A DNA stretch of 64,000 bases, from contig JANYCZ010000055.1 of NCBI GenBank assembly GCA_025360015.1, positions 1 through 64,000 of the forward strand, given 5' to 3'. The translations under genes were made by a program, and so were the position numbers. How positions within the stretch are numbered: position 1 is the stretch's first letter; the number at the start of each line of letters is the position of its first letter. This DNA is from Verrucomicrobiota bacterium (GTDB lineage Bacteria; Verrucomicrobiota; Verrucomicrobiia; Verrucomicrobiales; Verrucomicrobiaceae). The notes beneath the pieces were generated by a model that was given only the letters and a program-made list of their open reading frames with translations, was not told where the DNA came from and did no database searches. Shown here piece after piece: positions 1 through 8,641 of the stretch.

Positions 1-147
1 CCACCCCTCGCCACCGAGCGCCGCACGCCCCATTGGGGGCTGCTGCGTTCAGCATCGCTACGCTCGCCTCACTGCGCAGCCCCCAATGGGGCGTGTATCG
101 CAAGGCTAAAGCCTTTTACAGAACAGACTTTACACCCCCTCGCCACC
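1..147. repeat. palindromic insertion element inside the kinase gene
   Basis: A 19-bp perfect inverted repeat (24-42 with 77-95, core CGCCCCATTGGGGGCTG) is followed by a smaller palindrome AAGGCT-AA-AGCCTT at 102-115. The block is bounded by near-identical direct repeats reading CACCCCTCGCCACCG at 2-16 and the same with one extra C at 133-148. The distance between the repeated CTCGCCACC words is exactly 132 bp, or 44 codons, and the kinase frame stays open through it. This looks like a small mobile palindrome inserted in frame. The left copy touches the window edge, so the true boundary is uncertain. Confidence 0.6.
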
Positions 148-1914
148 GCCGTCGGCAGTGTCGCCGAGGACAAGCGCATTCATCTTCATTCTCATGTGGA
201 TGCAGATCTCGGCATCGTGCTGGCCGATCCGGAAAAGCTCGAGCGCATCTGCCTCAACCTGCTCTTCAACGCCCTCAAATTCACTGCCGCCAATGGTCGC
301 GTCAGTTTCAGCGCCCTCAAAACAGACGGTTGGCTGGCCATTGAAGTGAGTGACACAGGCATGGGTATTCCGGCGGATCAACTGCCGCACATCTTCAATC
401 GCTTCTGGCAGGCGGACACCTCCTCTCAGCGCAAGTTCCAAGGCATGGGCATCGGCCTTGCCCTCGTCAAGGAACTCGCAGAAGTGCAGGGCGGCAATGT
501 GGTGGCCACCAGTGAGGTCGGCAAAGGGACGACCATGACGGTGAACCTGCCTCTTCTTCAAGGCGAGCCCACCTTCACTGAGGATGATTCCAGTGAAACG
601 ACCGAGGAAACAAACGCCGATACTCCCAAGACCAAAGACTGGATCGCCGAACTCTACCGCCGCGCCGAACTGTTCCCGGCCATGACCTCGCTGCAGGCCA
701 CCCTGCGCCCGGTGGAAACCGGTGCTGGTCGCAGCCGCAAACCCATGCTGCTCATCGCTGACGACGAACCCGACATGCTGCGTTTCCTCAAGAGCCAGCT
801 CAGCTCCACCTTTGAAGTGCTGGAGGCTGTGGACGGGCAGCAGGCCGTGGAAAAAGCGGCGCAGTTTCTTCCAGACATCATTCTCTCGGATATGATGATG
901 CCGGAAAAAGACGGTCTGCAGGTCTGCCGCGAACTGCGGGAACGTTCCATCACTCGCTCCATCCCCGTGGTGCTGCTCACCGCACGGGCCGATGAAAAAA
1001 CCAAGCTCGAATGCCTCGCCGCCGGGGCCAGCGACTTTCTGTCCAAGCCGTTCTCACTGACGGAGATCATGGTGCGGTTGAAAAATCTCGTCGATTCGCG
1101 CCTGTTCCAGAAGGAACTCGTGGTGCAAAAACAGCAGCTCGAAAATGCCCTGGAGCAGATCAAGGAGACGGAATCCATGCTCGTGCAGAACGAGAAGCTC
1201 GCCTCGCTCGGCCGTCTGAGCGCCGGCTTGATCCATGAGATCAACAACCCGCTCAACTACGCCCGCCAGGGCCTGGGCATCATCGGTCGATCCACCAAAT
1301 CCCTGCCCGAAGAGGAGCGCGCCGACTTTGCCGACACTCTCAAGGACGTGGAGGAAGGCGTGAACCGCGTCATTCAGATCATCTCCGACCTGCGTGGTTT
1401 CACCCGTACCACCAACCAGCTCAATCACGCCTTTGACTTGAAAAACGTGGTGGATACCGGGTTGCGCTTCTTTTCCCACGTTTGGAAAGACGGCATCCAG
1501 CGCGAGGTGGACATCCCCGAAGGCCTGGAAATCCGGGGCGACAGCAACCAGTTCGTGCAGGTGCTCATCAATTTCATCCAGAACGCCATTGATGCCATGG
1601 CGACCAAGGAATATCCGGAGGGAGAAACGGCCTGCATCAAGCTTTCCGCGCACACCCGCCAGGACAAGGCCGTTTTCTCCATCAAGGACAACGGGCCAGG
1701 CATCCCCCAGTCGATCCGGGACAAGATCTTCGATCCCTTCTTCACCACCAAGGACGTGGGGCAGGGCATGGGGCTCGGACTTTCCATCTGCAACCGCATC
1801 ATTGCCGACCATGGCGGTCGCATCGAAGTGCGCAGCCAGCTCGGCCTGTTCACCGAGTTCATTCTCGAACTACCCTCGACCGACAGCCCCAACAACAACC
1901 ACTCCTCCACTTAG
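1..1914 (+). CDS. hybrid sensor histidine kinase/response regulator (5' partial)
   Basis: Two-component signalling protein, open from the first base, so its N-terminus lies outside the window; 637 residues are visible. Order (residue 1 = base 1): remnant before a first HATPase domain (N-box near LLFNALKF, DTGMGIP, GMGIGLAL), a receiver domain with phospho-acceptor D297 in LSDMMMP and a conserved SKPF lysine, a short coiled coil, then a second kinase unit with H-box histidine H412 (GLIHEINNPL), N-box FIQNAIDAM, DNGPGIP, FDPFFTT and GLGLSI. The visible layout is therefore kinase-receiver-kinase. Residues 3-46 correspond to a 132-bp palindromic insertion in frame (see repeat). A GTG at 196 is an internal codon, not the start. 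The next gene begins 14 bases after the stop and is probably its partner. Confidence 0.9.
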   Translation, partial: PPLATERRTPHWGLLRSASLRSPHCAAPNGACIARLKPFTEQTLHPLATAVGSVAEDKRIHLHSHVDADLGIVLADPEKLERICLNLLFNALKFTAANGRVSFSALKTDGWLAIEVSDTGMGIPADQLPHIFNRFWQADTSSQRKFQGMGIGLALVKELAEVQGGNVVATSEVGKGTTMTVNLPLLQGEPTFTEDDSSETTEETNADTPKTKDWIAELYRRAELFPAMTSLQATLRPVETGAGRSRKPMLLIADDEPDMLRFLKSQLSSTFEVLEAVDGQQAVEKAAQFLPDIILSDMMMPEKDGLQVCRELRERSITRSIPVVLLTARADEKTKLECLAAGASDFLSKPFSLTEIMVRLKNLVDSRLFQKELVVQKQQLENALEQIKETESMLVQNEKLASLGRLSAGLIHEINNPLNYARQGLGIIGRSTKSLPEEERADFADTLKDVEEGVNRVIQIISDLRGFTRTTNQLNHAFDLKNVVDTGLRFFSHVWKDGIQREVDIPEGLEIRGDSNQFVQVLINFIQNAIDAMATKEYPEGETACIKLSAHTRQDKAVFSIKDNGPGIPQSIRDKIFDPFFTTKDVGQGMGLGLSICNRIIADHGGRIEVRSQLGLFTEFILELPSTDSPNNNHSST

Positions 1915-1928
1915 AAGGACACCTCCAT

Positions 1929-3179
1929 ATGCAAAACCAATACGACCTCAAACGCTATGCCGTGCTCTATGTCGATGACGAAGAGAAGGCGCTGAAGTAT
2001 TTCGAAAAAACTTTCGGAGACGAATTCCGCATCTTCACCGCCAATTGCGCGGCCGAGGGGCTCAAGCTCATCGAGCAGCATGGCGAAGACATCGGCGTGC
2101 TGCTGTCCGACCAGCGCATGCCCGGAGAAAAAGGGGTGCAGCTGCTTGAGCGCGCCCGCCAGCTCCGCCCCCGTCTCGTGCGCATGATGGTCACCGCCTA
2201 TGCTGACTACGATGTCACGGTCGAAGCGGTCAATCTCGGCAGCATCTTCCGCTACATCTCCAAGCCCATCCAAATGGACGATGTGCGCAACACGCTGCAC
2301 CGCGCCATGGAATTCTACATCCTCCAGCAGGAGCGTGACGGGCTGCTGCAGGAAAAACTCTCCGTGCTGCAGAACCTGCTCATCACCGACCGTGTCATGG
2401 GGCTGGGCGTCGTCGCAGCCGGGCTGAACCAGCATCTACACCACCCTCTGCGCGCCGTGCATGCCTTCCTGGACATCACTCCCGGCAGGCTCGGCCAGCA
2501 GAATTTTGACCTCGACCGCCTGCGTCAGGCCACCTTCTGGCGCGACTTCCATGCGCATGTGGTGCGCCAGGCCGCCCGCATTGCCGATCTCCTGGGTGAA
2601 CTGCAGTCCGCCTCCGGCCCAGAGCATAAAATGGATGCCGCGAATGTGGTGCAGGCCTTGATCGACCAGCAGCGCTCCGCCTTCACCGCCAAAGGCATCG
2701 AACTGAAATTCGAAGCCACCGGCGCGCTCCCCGCACTTCAGGCCAGCCGCCCTGCCTTTGAAAAAATGCTGCATCTGCTGCTCCAGACGGAGCTGGCGCT
2801 GCTCGCCTCCGGCACGCATGTCACCCTCTCTGCCAAAACAGCGACCGAGGCTGCCGATGCCGGGGCGCTGCACCTCACCCTGACCGACAACGGTCCTGGA
2901 CTCGCCAGCGAAGTGATGCGCTCCGTGTTTGATCCCTTCTTCACTCACGATGATGTCAACAAGGATGGTCCCGGCCTCACCCTCATGGGGGCGTTCTTCC
3001 TCGCCTACCATCTCGGTGGCCGCATCACGTCACAGCGGACTGCCAAAGGGCTCATCCTCGACATCGTTGTGCCTGCCGTGGCACCCGCCCCTATCGCTCC
3101 TGTTGACAGCAGTCGTGAATTCATCACGAACGTCCTCATGAACGATGTGCTCTGGGAGCGTCTGCTGCCGAATGGCTGA
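1929..3179 (+). CDS. receiver domain fused to a degenerate histidine-kinase domain
   Basis: 416 residues. The N-terminal receiver looks active: acidic pair D16/D17, phospho-acceptor D61 (LLSDQRMPG), T89, and K112 in SKP. A linker helix leads to a kinase-like half that appears catalytically dead. The H-box reads GLNQHLHHPL, with Q168 where histidine is expected, and the N-box asparagine is replaced (LLLQTELAL), while DNGPGL and FDPFFTH remain. A Shine-Dalgarno-like AGAAGGA lies about nine bases before the ATG, overlapping the end of the kinase gene, so the two are almost surely co-transcribed. I infer a phosphorylation-controlled partner of the hybrid kinase rather than a kinase itself. Confidence 0.85.
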   Translation: MQNQYDLKRYAVLYVDDEEKALKYFEKTFGDEFRIFTANCAAEGLKLIEQHGEDIGVLLSDQRMPGEKGVQLLERARQLRPRLVRMMVTAYADYDVTVEAVNLGSIFRYISKPIQMDDVRNTLHRAMEFYILQQERDGLLQEKLSVLQNLLITDRVMGLGVVAAGLNQHLHHPLRAVHAFLDITPGRLGQQNFDLDRLRQATFWRDFHAHVVRQAARIADLLGELQSASGPEHKMDAANVVQALIDQQRSAFTAKGIELKFEATGALPALQASRPAFEKMLHLLLQTELALLASGTHVTLSAKTATEAADAGALHLTLTDNGPGLASEVMRSVFDPFFTHDDVNKDGPGLTLMGAFFLAYHLGGRITSQRTAKGLILDIVVPAVAPAPIAPVDSSREFITNVLMNDVLWERLLPNG

Positions 3180-3224
3180 TGTGGAAAATGGCGGTGCTGC
3201 CGCATGTGAATGTGAGATCGGGAT

Positions 3225-3250
3225 GCAATGAGGGTGCGAATCCTCATTGC
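3225..3250. other. intergenic hairpin
   Basis: Perfect 9-bp inverted repeat GCAATGAGG / CCTCATTGC with an 8-base loop, between the two-component pair and the DUF1080 gene. No T-run follows, so it is either a weak terminator or an operator. Confidence 0.4.
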
Positions 3251-3285
3251 TCCCCGCGTCTTCCCACCTACCTCTCAGCACCACC

Positions 3286-4470
3286 ATGAACCGACCCACG
3301 CTTCACACTCTCGCCCTGTCTCTGCTTTCCACCGCCGCGCTGGCTGATGGCGCATTTTACGGCGATCCGCCGGACGCGACGCATCCGTGGGCGATCCATG
3401 ACATGAACCGTCCGCAGCCCGTACGCGTCGAGCCGGGCACGTTCAGCACGCAGGACAAGCCAGGCACGCCGCCTTCGGATGCGGTCATTCTTTTCGGCGG
3501 CAAGCCGGAGGAAATTGAAAAATGGCAGGCGGACAAAAACCCTGCCGAGCCTACCAAGTGGGAAGTCAAAGACGGCGTACTGCAATGCGTGCCGGGCAGC
3601 GGCTACGTGCGCACGAAAGAAGAATTCTCCGACTGCCAGCTCCACGTGGAATGGAGCGCCCCTGTGAAGGTCGAGGGCAACAGCCAGGGCCGTGGCAACA
3701 GCGGCATCTTCCTTATGGGCCAGGTCGAGGTCCAGGTGCTGGACAATTACAACAACCCCAGCTACCCCGATGGCATGGCTTCATCCATCTACGGCATCAA
3801 CCCGCCGATGGCGAATCCGCTGCGCGCCCCCGGTGAATGGCAAACTTACGACATCGTCTTCCGCCGCCCGATTTTCAAAGACGGCAAGGAGCTGGATCCA
3901 GGCTACATCACCGTGTTCGTGAATGGGGTGCTCACGCAGGACCACACGCCGCTGGAAGGGGGTGGCGGTCATATGAAGCGGTCCTCTCCGAAAGCCTTCC
4001 CAGACCGAGGGCCGCTCAAGCTGCAGGACCATGGCAATCCGGTGCGCTACCGCAACATTTGGTACCGCCCGCTGCCGAAGCGCGCCATCGACGGCGGCGA
4101 AACCAGCCACATGACCGAAGCCGCCACGGCTGCGAAGCGTGAAGAGATCGCCAAGAACATCCGCGAATCCGCAGCGAAGCTTGAAGGCACGGAGAAGATG
4201 CTGCACTTCTTTGAGTCTCTCTGCTATGCGGACAATGCCGAGGTCCGCGAGTTTGCCGTCGCCGCTGTGCGCGATTTCGCCAGCGCGATGAAAGAGGTGC
4301 CCGCCGACAAGATCGAATCCAAGAAGGGCGAGATTCTGCAAGTGACCAAGGCGCTGCGCTACCTCACCAAGTTCAAGATTGTGCCAGAAGACATCGACGC
4401 CAAGAAGGATCTGGAAGCCATCATCAAGGTGGAGGATTGGGAGCCCAAGCCGCAGGCGAAGAAGAAGTAG
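3286..4470 (+). CDS. secreted DUF1080 (3-keto-disaccharide hydrolase-like) protein
   Basis: 394 residues from the ATG at 3286; this start gives a clean signal peptide (MNRPTLHTLALSLLSTAALA) and a longer upstream reading is not needed. The central part, about residues 55-265, has the DUF1080 / GH16-like jelly-roll pattern: WEVKDGVLQCVPG, a GNSGIFLMGQ strand, VQVLDNYNNPSYPDG and the closing PVRYRNIWYRPL. Such domains are expanded in Verrucomicrobiota and Planctomycetota and some act on keto-sugars or bind glycans. The C-terminal 120 residues are helical and lysine-rich with no recognised domain. It ends one base before the convergent gene's stop, leaving no room for a separate terminator. Confidence 0.85.
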   Translation: MNRPTLHTLALSLLSTAALADGAFYGDPPDATHPWAIHDMNRPQPVRVEPGTFSTQDKPGTPPSDAVILFGGKPEEIEKWQADKNPAEPTKWEVKDGVLQCVPGSGYVRTKEEFSDCQLHVEWSAPVKVEGNSQGRGNSGIFLMGQVEVQVLDNYNNPSYPDGMASSIYGINPPMANPLRAPGEWQTYDIVFRRPIFKDGKELDPGYITVFVNGVLTQDHTPLEGGGGHMKRSSPKAFPDRGPLKLQDHGNPVRYRNIWYRPLPKRAIDGGETSHMTEAATAAKREEIAKNIRESAAKLEGTEKMLHFFESLCYADNAEVREFAVAAVRDFASAMKEVPADKIESKKGEILQVTKALRYLTKFKIVPEDIDAKKDLEAIIKVEDWEPKPQAKKK

Positions 4471-4471
4471 C

Positions 4472-5626
4472 CTATTTGCTGAAGTACACCGCATAGTAGG
4501 AGGTGCCTTCCATCTCCTCTGCGCGCATGCGGCGATTGCGTGCATGCTCGCCCCAGCTTTCGGTGAAGATGACTTCGCGCTTGTCGGCGCGGTAGCCGTT
4601 CACGATGGAGGCATGGGTGAAGGGGCTTTTTTTCGGCCAGGATTTGTGATCTTCCATGCTGGCGAGTGGCAGCTCAGCCTTCTCACCGTGGGCGATGCGT
4701 GCGGAGTAGGCGGAGTGGATGTAGTCGCGCTCCTCCGACCACCAGCGGAACACCACCACGGGCATGCCTTGATCAATGCTGAGCTTCATCTTGGCGGCAT
4801 CGAACTTCGGTGATCGCTGCGCTTTCACTCCGGCCTCCTGTGCGACGTTGCCGAAGAGTTCGCGGATGTCAGATTTGGTTTCGATGCCGTACTGGAAACC
4901 GCTGAGCACGGCATACTCCTCAGCGCCGGGCTGCAGACCAAGCATGCCGCCCACCATCGCCAGCGTGGCCACGCCGCAGTAGCCGCGATTCCCCTGCGGC
5001 ACCATGGGCACCACAGGCAGGCGGCGCTCGGTGCTGCCCGCAGGCGCTCTGGCAGGCGCAATGGTCACGGGAATGAGCAGCGTGCGCGCATCGGCCTCGC
5101 TGCGGAAAAAATCGACCATCAGGAGCTGGTGCTCATAGCTGATGAGGCGGGCGGCACCCTGCGGGAGTTTGAATAGCTGCGCCTTCAGGTTCATTCCGCT
5201 GCGTTTGCCCAGCAGGAGTTCCGCGCCGGCATCTGCGCCGAGTTTTTTCAAGCCGGTGAGCACGGCCGCCTGTCGCTCGCTGAACTCCTTGTCGAAACGC
5301 AGCTTGCCTGCTTCAAAGGTTTCGTCCTTGGGCAGGTTCGAGTTGTTGTAGCCGAAGAAACTTCCGGCATCAAAAATGACCGTGCTGACCGAATGCCCGC
5401 GACCGTTCACAAAGCGTGCATTGACCGCCATGGGCTGGGTGCCGAGCACCTCAAAGCGGCGGGTGGCCGCTATGCGAGAGATGCCTGCTGCTTCGACCGT
5501 CGGCACCGGAAACAGTGCAGCAAACTCCGCGCCCTGCCAGCGCGTGGCATCGACCAGCAGCGCATCCTCTCCGCGCGCACTCGCGCAGAGCAGCAAGCCG
5601 CAAAGAACAGGCCAGTGCAGCTTCAT
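4472..5626 (-). CDS. secreted C39-like papain-fold protein
   Basis: 384 residues with a signal peptide (about 1-19). The C-terminal half has the peptidase C39-like pattern: C217 in NRGYCGVATLAM, H338 in FTHASIVNGY, and a TESWGE segment near 357 where the third catalytic residue usually lies. The N-terminal 200 residues (DATRWQGAEFAALFP, GSFFGYNN) are not recognised. It overlaps the preceding minus-strand gene by four bases (ATGA), so translation is probably coupled. Being exported and not next to a transporter, it is more likely a cell-envelope or extracellular protease than a bacteriocin leader peptidase. The substrate is unknown. Confidence 0.7.
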   Translation of the reverse strand: MKLHWPVLCGLLLCASARGEDALLVDATRWQGAEFAALFPVPTVEAAGISRIAATRRFEVLGTQPMAVNARFVNGRGHSVSTVIFDAGSFFGYNNSNLPKDETFEAGKLRFDKEFSERQAAVLTGLKKLGADAGAELLLGKRSGMNLKAQLFKLPQGAARLISYEHQLLMVDFFRSEADARTLLIPVTIAPARAPAGSTERRLPVVPMVPQGNRGYCGVATLAMVGGMLGLQPGAEEYAVLSGFQYGIETKSDIRELFGNVAQEAGVKAQRSPKFDAAKMKLSIDQGMPVVVFRWWSEERDYIHSAYSARIAHGEKAELPLASMEDHKSWPKKSPFTHASIVNGYRADKREVIFTESWGEHARNRRMRAEEMEGTSYYAVYFSK

Positions 5627-6117
5627 GAGCCCACCCGCGTGAGGCGTACGCTCACCAGGTTCTTCTGCTGGTGCAGCGTGACGGTGAGTGCCTTGCCGGC
5701 ATTGACCTTGTCATTGAACTGCGTGGTCCAGGTGGTGTTTCCCTGATACACACCCACGCTGGTGGTCAGCCGTTTGACCAGCGCGGGGACACCGCCTTGC
5801 TGTTTCGCCGGATCAAACTCCGCGATCACGGCGGTGATGACGCCCTGCGCATTGCGCTCCACCAGCGCCCGTGAGGCAGGCACGCCGAACACATTTCCTG
5901 CGGCAGCGGTTTGCTTGCTGTTGGGGCTGCCCTGCACGTCCGCCCAGGTACCGGGCAGCAGCGCTGCGGCTGACCAGTGCGACTCCACACTGAACCACTC
6001 CTCCAGAGTGGTGTTTTCCTCATTTTCACCGGTAATCAAAAAGCCGCCGCCGACTGGCAACGACCAGGCGCTCACGGCGCAGAGTCCCAAAGCTGCAATT
6101 AAGAGGATTCGTTTCAT
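5623..6117 (-). CDS. small secreted protein of unknown function
   Basis: 164 residues from the ATG at 6117, chosen because it places the signal peptide MKRILLIAALGLCAVSAWS at the N-terminus. The mature part is about 145 residues with no recognised motif; it contains an EEWFSVESHW segment and ends in a basic tail. It overlaps the C39-like gene by four bases, so the two products are probably made together and may act together outside the cytoplasm. No function can be assigned. Confidence 0.65.
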   Translation of the reverse strand: MKRILLIAALGLCAVSAWSLPVGGGFLITGENEENTTLEEWFSVESHWSAAALLPGTWADVQGSPNSKQTAAAGNVFGVPASRALVERNAQGVITAVIAEFDPAKQQGGVPALVKRLTTSVGVYQGNTTWTTQFNDKVNAGKALTVTLHQQKNLVSVRLTRVGS

Positions 6118-6162
6118 GGCATGCTTATACCAGAAACGGGCCTCGGAGGTCAATTCTACCGT

Positions 6163-7101
6163 TTACACCGCGTCTGCAGCCAGAGCCGCATTGCCGATGA
6201 TGCCGGCCTCATTGCTGAACCGGGCGGGCACAATCTGCAGGCGCTCCCAGACCACGGTGCTGAGCATGCTCTGCACCTTGTTTTTGAGCGGCGTGAAGAT
6301 CAGATCCCCTGCCTGGGCCACACCGCCGCCGATCACGAAGGCATCGGGATTGAGCAGCCAGGCAATGCTGGCCAGCGCAGTGCCGAGCCAGTCGGCGATT
6401 TCTCCCCAGATCTGACGGGCGATGTCATCGCCAGCCTGCGCGGCGTCGGCAATCTTCTTCGGCGTGCAATCGGCGATGCCCTTTTCAATGCCTGCCTCAG
6501 CGTAGCGCTGCACAGCGTGCTCGGCGATCTGCTGGTTGCCGGTGTATTTTTCAAGGGCACCCAGATTGCCGTAGTGGCCGGGCTTGCCATCGAAGTGAAT
6601 GCTCATCTGGCCGATCTCGCCCGCGACGAAGCCGCTGCCGCGGAACATCTTGCCATCCAAAACCAAGCCGCCGCCGATGCCTGTGCCCATGGTGAGACCG
6701 ATGACGTTTTTCAGACCGCGCGCGGCCCCATGGCGGAACTCCGCATAGGTCATCGCATTCGCGTCATTTTCGACGAGCACGGGCAGTCCGGTCTTTTCAC
6801 CGAGGATGGCCTTGAGCGGCACATGCTTCCAGCCAGGAACGTTCGTCAGCTCATGCACAAAACCGTGATCGAAATCGACGAGACCGGGAACCCCCACGCC
6901 GATGGCGCAAATGTCAGGATAGGTCTTCCGCAGCTTCCCGACGCGTGCAGCCATCTCGCCAATGAGCGCGGCAGGTCCGTGGAACTGGCCGGTGGGGATG
7001 GGCTCGTCGGTGACGAGAAGTTCATCGCCACGGCACACACCGAGTTTCACGGAGGTGCCGCCAAAATCGATGCCAATGGAAGTTTTATCAGTTTCAGCCA
7101 T
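6163..7101 (-). CDS. ROK-family sugar kinase lacking the zinc site
   Basis: 312 residues, normal for ROK glucokinases. The phosphate-binding motif DFGGTSVKLG (12-21), the catalytic aspartate D113 in ENDANAM and the MGTGIGGG loop are intact, so ATP-dependent sugar phosphorylation is expected. The usual ROK zinc motif (His plus CxCGxxGC) is absent: the segment reads GEIGQMSIHF ... GHYGNLGALE, with Q165, G175, Y177 and A182 at the four ligand positions. It starts 13 bases after coaX and is probably in the same transcript. The sugar substrate cannot be read from the sequence. Confidence 0.88.
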   Translation of the reverse strand: MAETDKTSIGIDFGGTSVKLGVCRGDELLVTDEPIPTGQFHGPAALIGEMAARVGKLRKTYPDICAIGVGVPGLVDFDHGFVHELTNVPGWKHVPLKAILGEKTGLPVLVENDANAMTYAEFRHGAARGLKNVIGLTMGTGIGGGLVLDGKMFRGSGFVAGEIGQMSIHFDGKPGHYGNLGALEKYTGNQQIAEHAVQRYAEAGIEKGIADCTPKKIADAAQAGDDIARQIWGEIADWLGTALASIAWLLNPDAFVIGGGVAQAGDLIFTPLKNKVQSMLSTVVWERLQIVPARFSNEAGIIGNAALAADAV

Positions 7102-7114
7102 AACGCGTTCCGCC

Positions 7115-7855
7115 TCAAAGCGGGGCGCGGAGATTGCCCACCAAACGCAGTCCGTGCAAGGTCAAATCGGGGTCGGTGATGATGTCCTCACCCATCCCGG
7201 CAATGATCCATTCGGCGTCTCCTCCGGTGGCGACGATGCGGACGTCCGACCCGCCAAGTTCCTTTTTCAACGCCTCCAGGATGCCTTTGACCATCCCTCG
7301 ATACCCGATGGCGGCTCCGGCGAGGATGGCCTCCTCAGTGGACTGGCCGATGGCGCTTGCGGGCTCGTGCAGATCGACGCGGGGCAGCAGGGCGGTGCGT
7401 TCGTGCAGGTAGTCGGTCATCAGGCGCAGGCCCGGCGCGATCACCCCGCCGATGTAAAACTTGTCTGCTGAGAGGATGTCAAAGGTCACGGCGGTGCCGA
7501 AGTCGATCACGATGCCAGGGGCGCCGTGCATATGCGCCAGGGCGATGGCGTTCGCCAGTCGGTCAGGACCGATGCTCTCGGGTTTCGGATAACGAATGCC
7601 GATGCCCAGGGGTGTGTCGTAGCGCAGCTCGAGGAGCTGATCGCCCAACACTTCGCGGAAGGCAGGCACGGCCTTCGGCACGACGCTGCAAATGACCGCG
7701 CTTTCAAACTGCCAGCCTTGAGTGACTTCACGGACAGCGTCGGGCGAAAGCTCGCGCGTGGCATGCTCCCGGCGTTCGAGAATGGCCGCACTCGTGGCGA
7801 GACCGAATTTTGTGCGCCCGTTGCCGACGTCGATGAGCAACTGATGCCGACTCAT
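7115..7855 (-). CDS. coaX: type III pantothenate kinase
   Basis: 246 residues. Family signatures are present: LLIDVGNGRTKFGLA at the N-terminus (ATP site), GPDRLANAIAL, and VIDFGTAVTFDIL (acidic active-site loop). It phosphorylates pantothenate in the first step of coenzyme A synthesis; type III enzymes resist CoA feedback and need a monovalent cation. It overlaps the upstream gene by four bases (ATGA at 7852-7855) and lies 13 bases before the ROK kinase gene. Confidence 0.93.
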   Translation of the reverse strand: MSRHQLLIDVGNGRTKFGLATSAAILERREHATRELSPDAVREVTQGWQFESAVICSVVPKAVPAFREVLGDQLLELRYDTPLGIGIRYPKPESIGPDRLANAIALAHMHGAPGIVIDFGTAVTFDILSADKFYIGGVIAPGLRLMTDYLHERTALLPRVDLHEPASAIGQSTEEAILAGAAIGYRGMVKGILEALKKELGGSDVRIVATGGDAEWIIAGMGEDIITDPDLTLHGLRLVGNLRAPL

Positions 7856-8586
7856 GGCTTGGCCGGTTCCGCTCCCTTGTGCGACTCCTCTTTTTGCGGC
7901 TCGCCAAAAGTGCGAACATCCATCATGCCTTCGGGGGCGGCTTTCTTGGAGGCTTCGGCCTCTGTCTTTTTCACGGGGGTCGTGGAGGCCACAGCACCAG
8001 GCTCCTCAACCGGCAGGGCCTTGAGGGGATCTTTGACCACATGCACGCACGGGTAGAGCATGTTGTAGTTATGGCGCAGGGCGGCGGGGAAGGCCACACG
8101 GCCTGGCTCGGTGACGTTTTCGCGGAGCAGCTTGCCCGCGAGACTGGCGAAGACATCGCTGCCGAGCTTGGCCGCCTGCGCACCGGTGCCGCCAATCACC
8201 TGGCCGACAGCACCCGCCGCCGATTTGCCGCCACTGCGAAACATGTCGCTGCTGATGCGGCGTGCCTGGATTGAAATGTAGGCCTGGGCGGAGAGCAGCG
8301 TGCCGTCCGGGCTGAAGCTCATCTCCAGGCTGGCATGGTCAGCAGATGAAAACATTCCGCGCAGGTGATCGACCCGCATGGAGATGAAGATGCCGCCGTC
8401 AGGAGAGCGGGAGATCTCGGGCTTGTAGCTGCGGTATTCGCTTTCGGAGAATTTGTATTCCGCCGCCTTGCCTTTCTCCTTTTTCCAGCCGCCCAGGCTC
8501 TTGCCGAATTCTTCCATGTCCAGCTCCACGCCTGCACGGGCGGTACTGGCGATGAGAAGGAGCAGGGCGAGGGGGCGGAGATTCAT
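7852..8586 (-). CDS. secreted protein of unknown function
   Basis: 244 residues from the ATG at 8586, which starts a signal peptide (MNLRPLALLLLIASTARA). The longer reading from 8622 puts twelve polar residues in front and is less likely. The mature part contains ELDMEEFGKSLGGWKKEKG and RSPDGGIFISMRVDHLRG, and ends in a low-complexity Ala/Glu/Pro/Lys tail (after about residue 195). No domain is recognised. It is translationally coupled to coaX and follows the pst operon on the same strand after a 55-base gap. Confidence 0.65.
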   Translation of the reverse strand: MNLRPLALLLLIASTARAGVELDMEEFGKSLGGWKKEKGKAAEYKFSESEYRSYKPEISRSPDGGIFISMRVDHLRGMFSSADHASLEMSFSPDGTLLSAQAYISIQARRISSDMFRSGGKSAAGAVGQVIGGTGAQAAKLGSDVFASLAGKLLRENVTEPGRVAFPAALRHNYNMLYPCVHVVKDPLKALPVEEPGAVASTTPVKKTEAEASKKAAPEGMMDVRTFGEPQKEESHKGAEPAKP

Positions 8587-8641
8587 GCGCCTCCACAGTG
8601 ACTCATGAAACATTTTTTTCAACTCCGGCGTGGGCCAGCCC

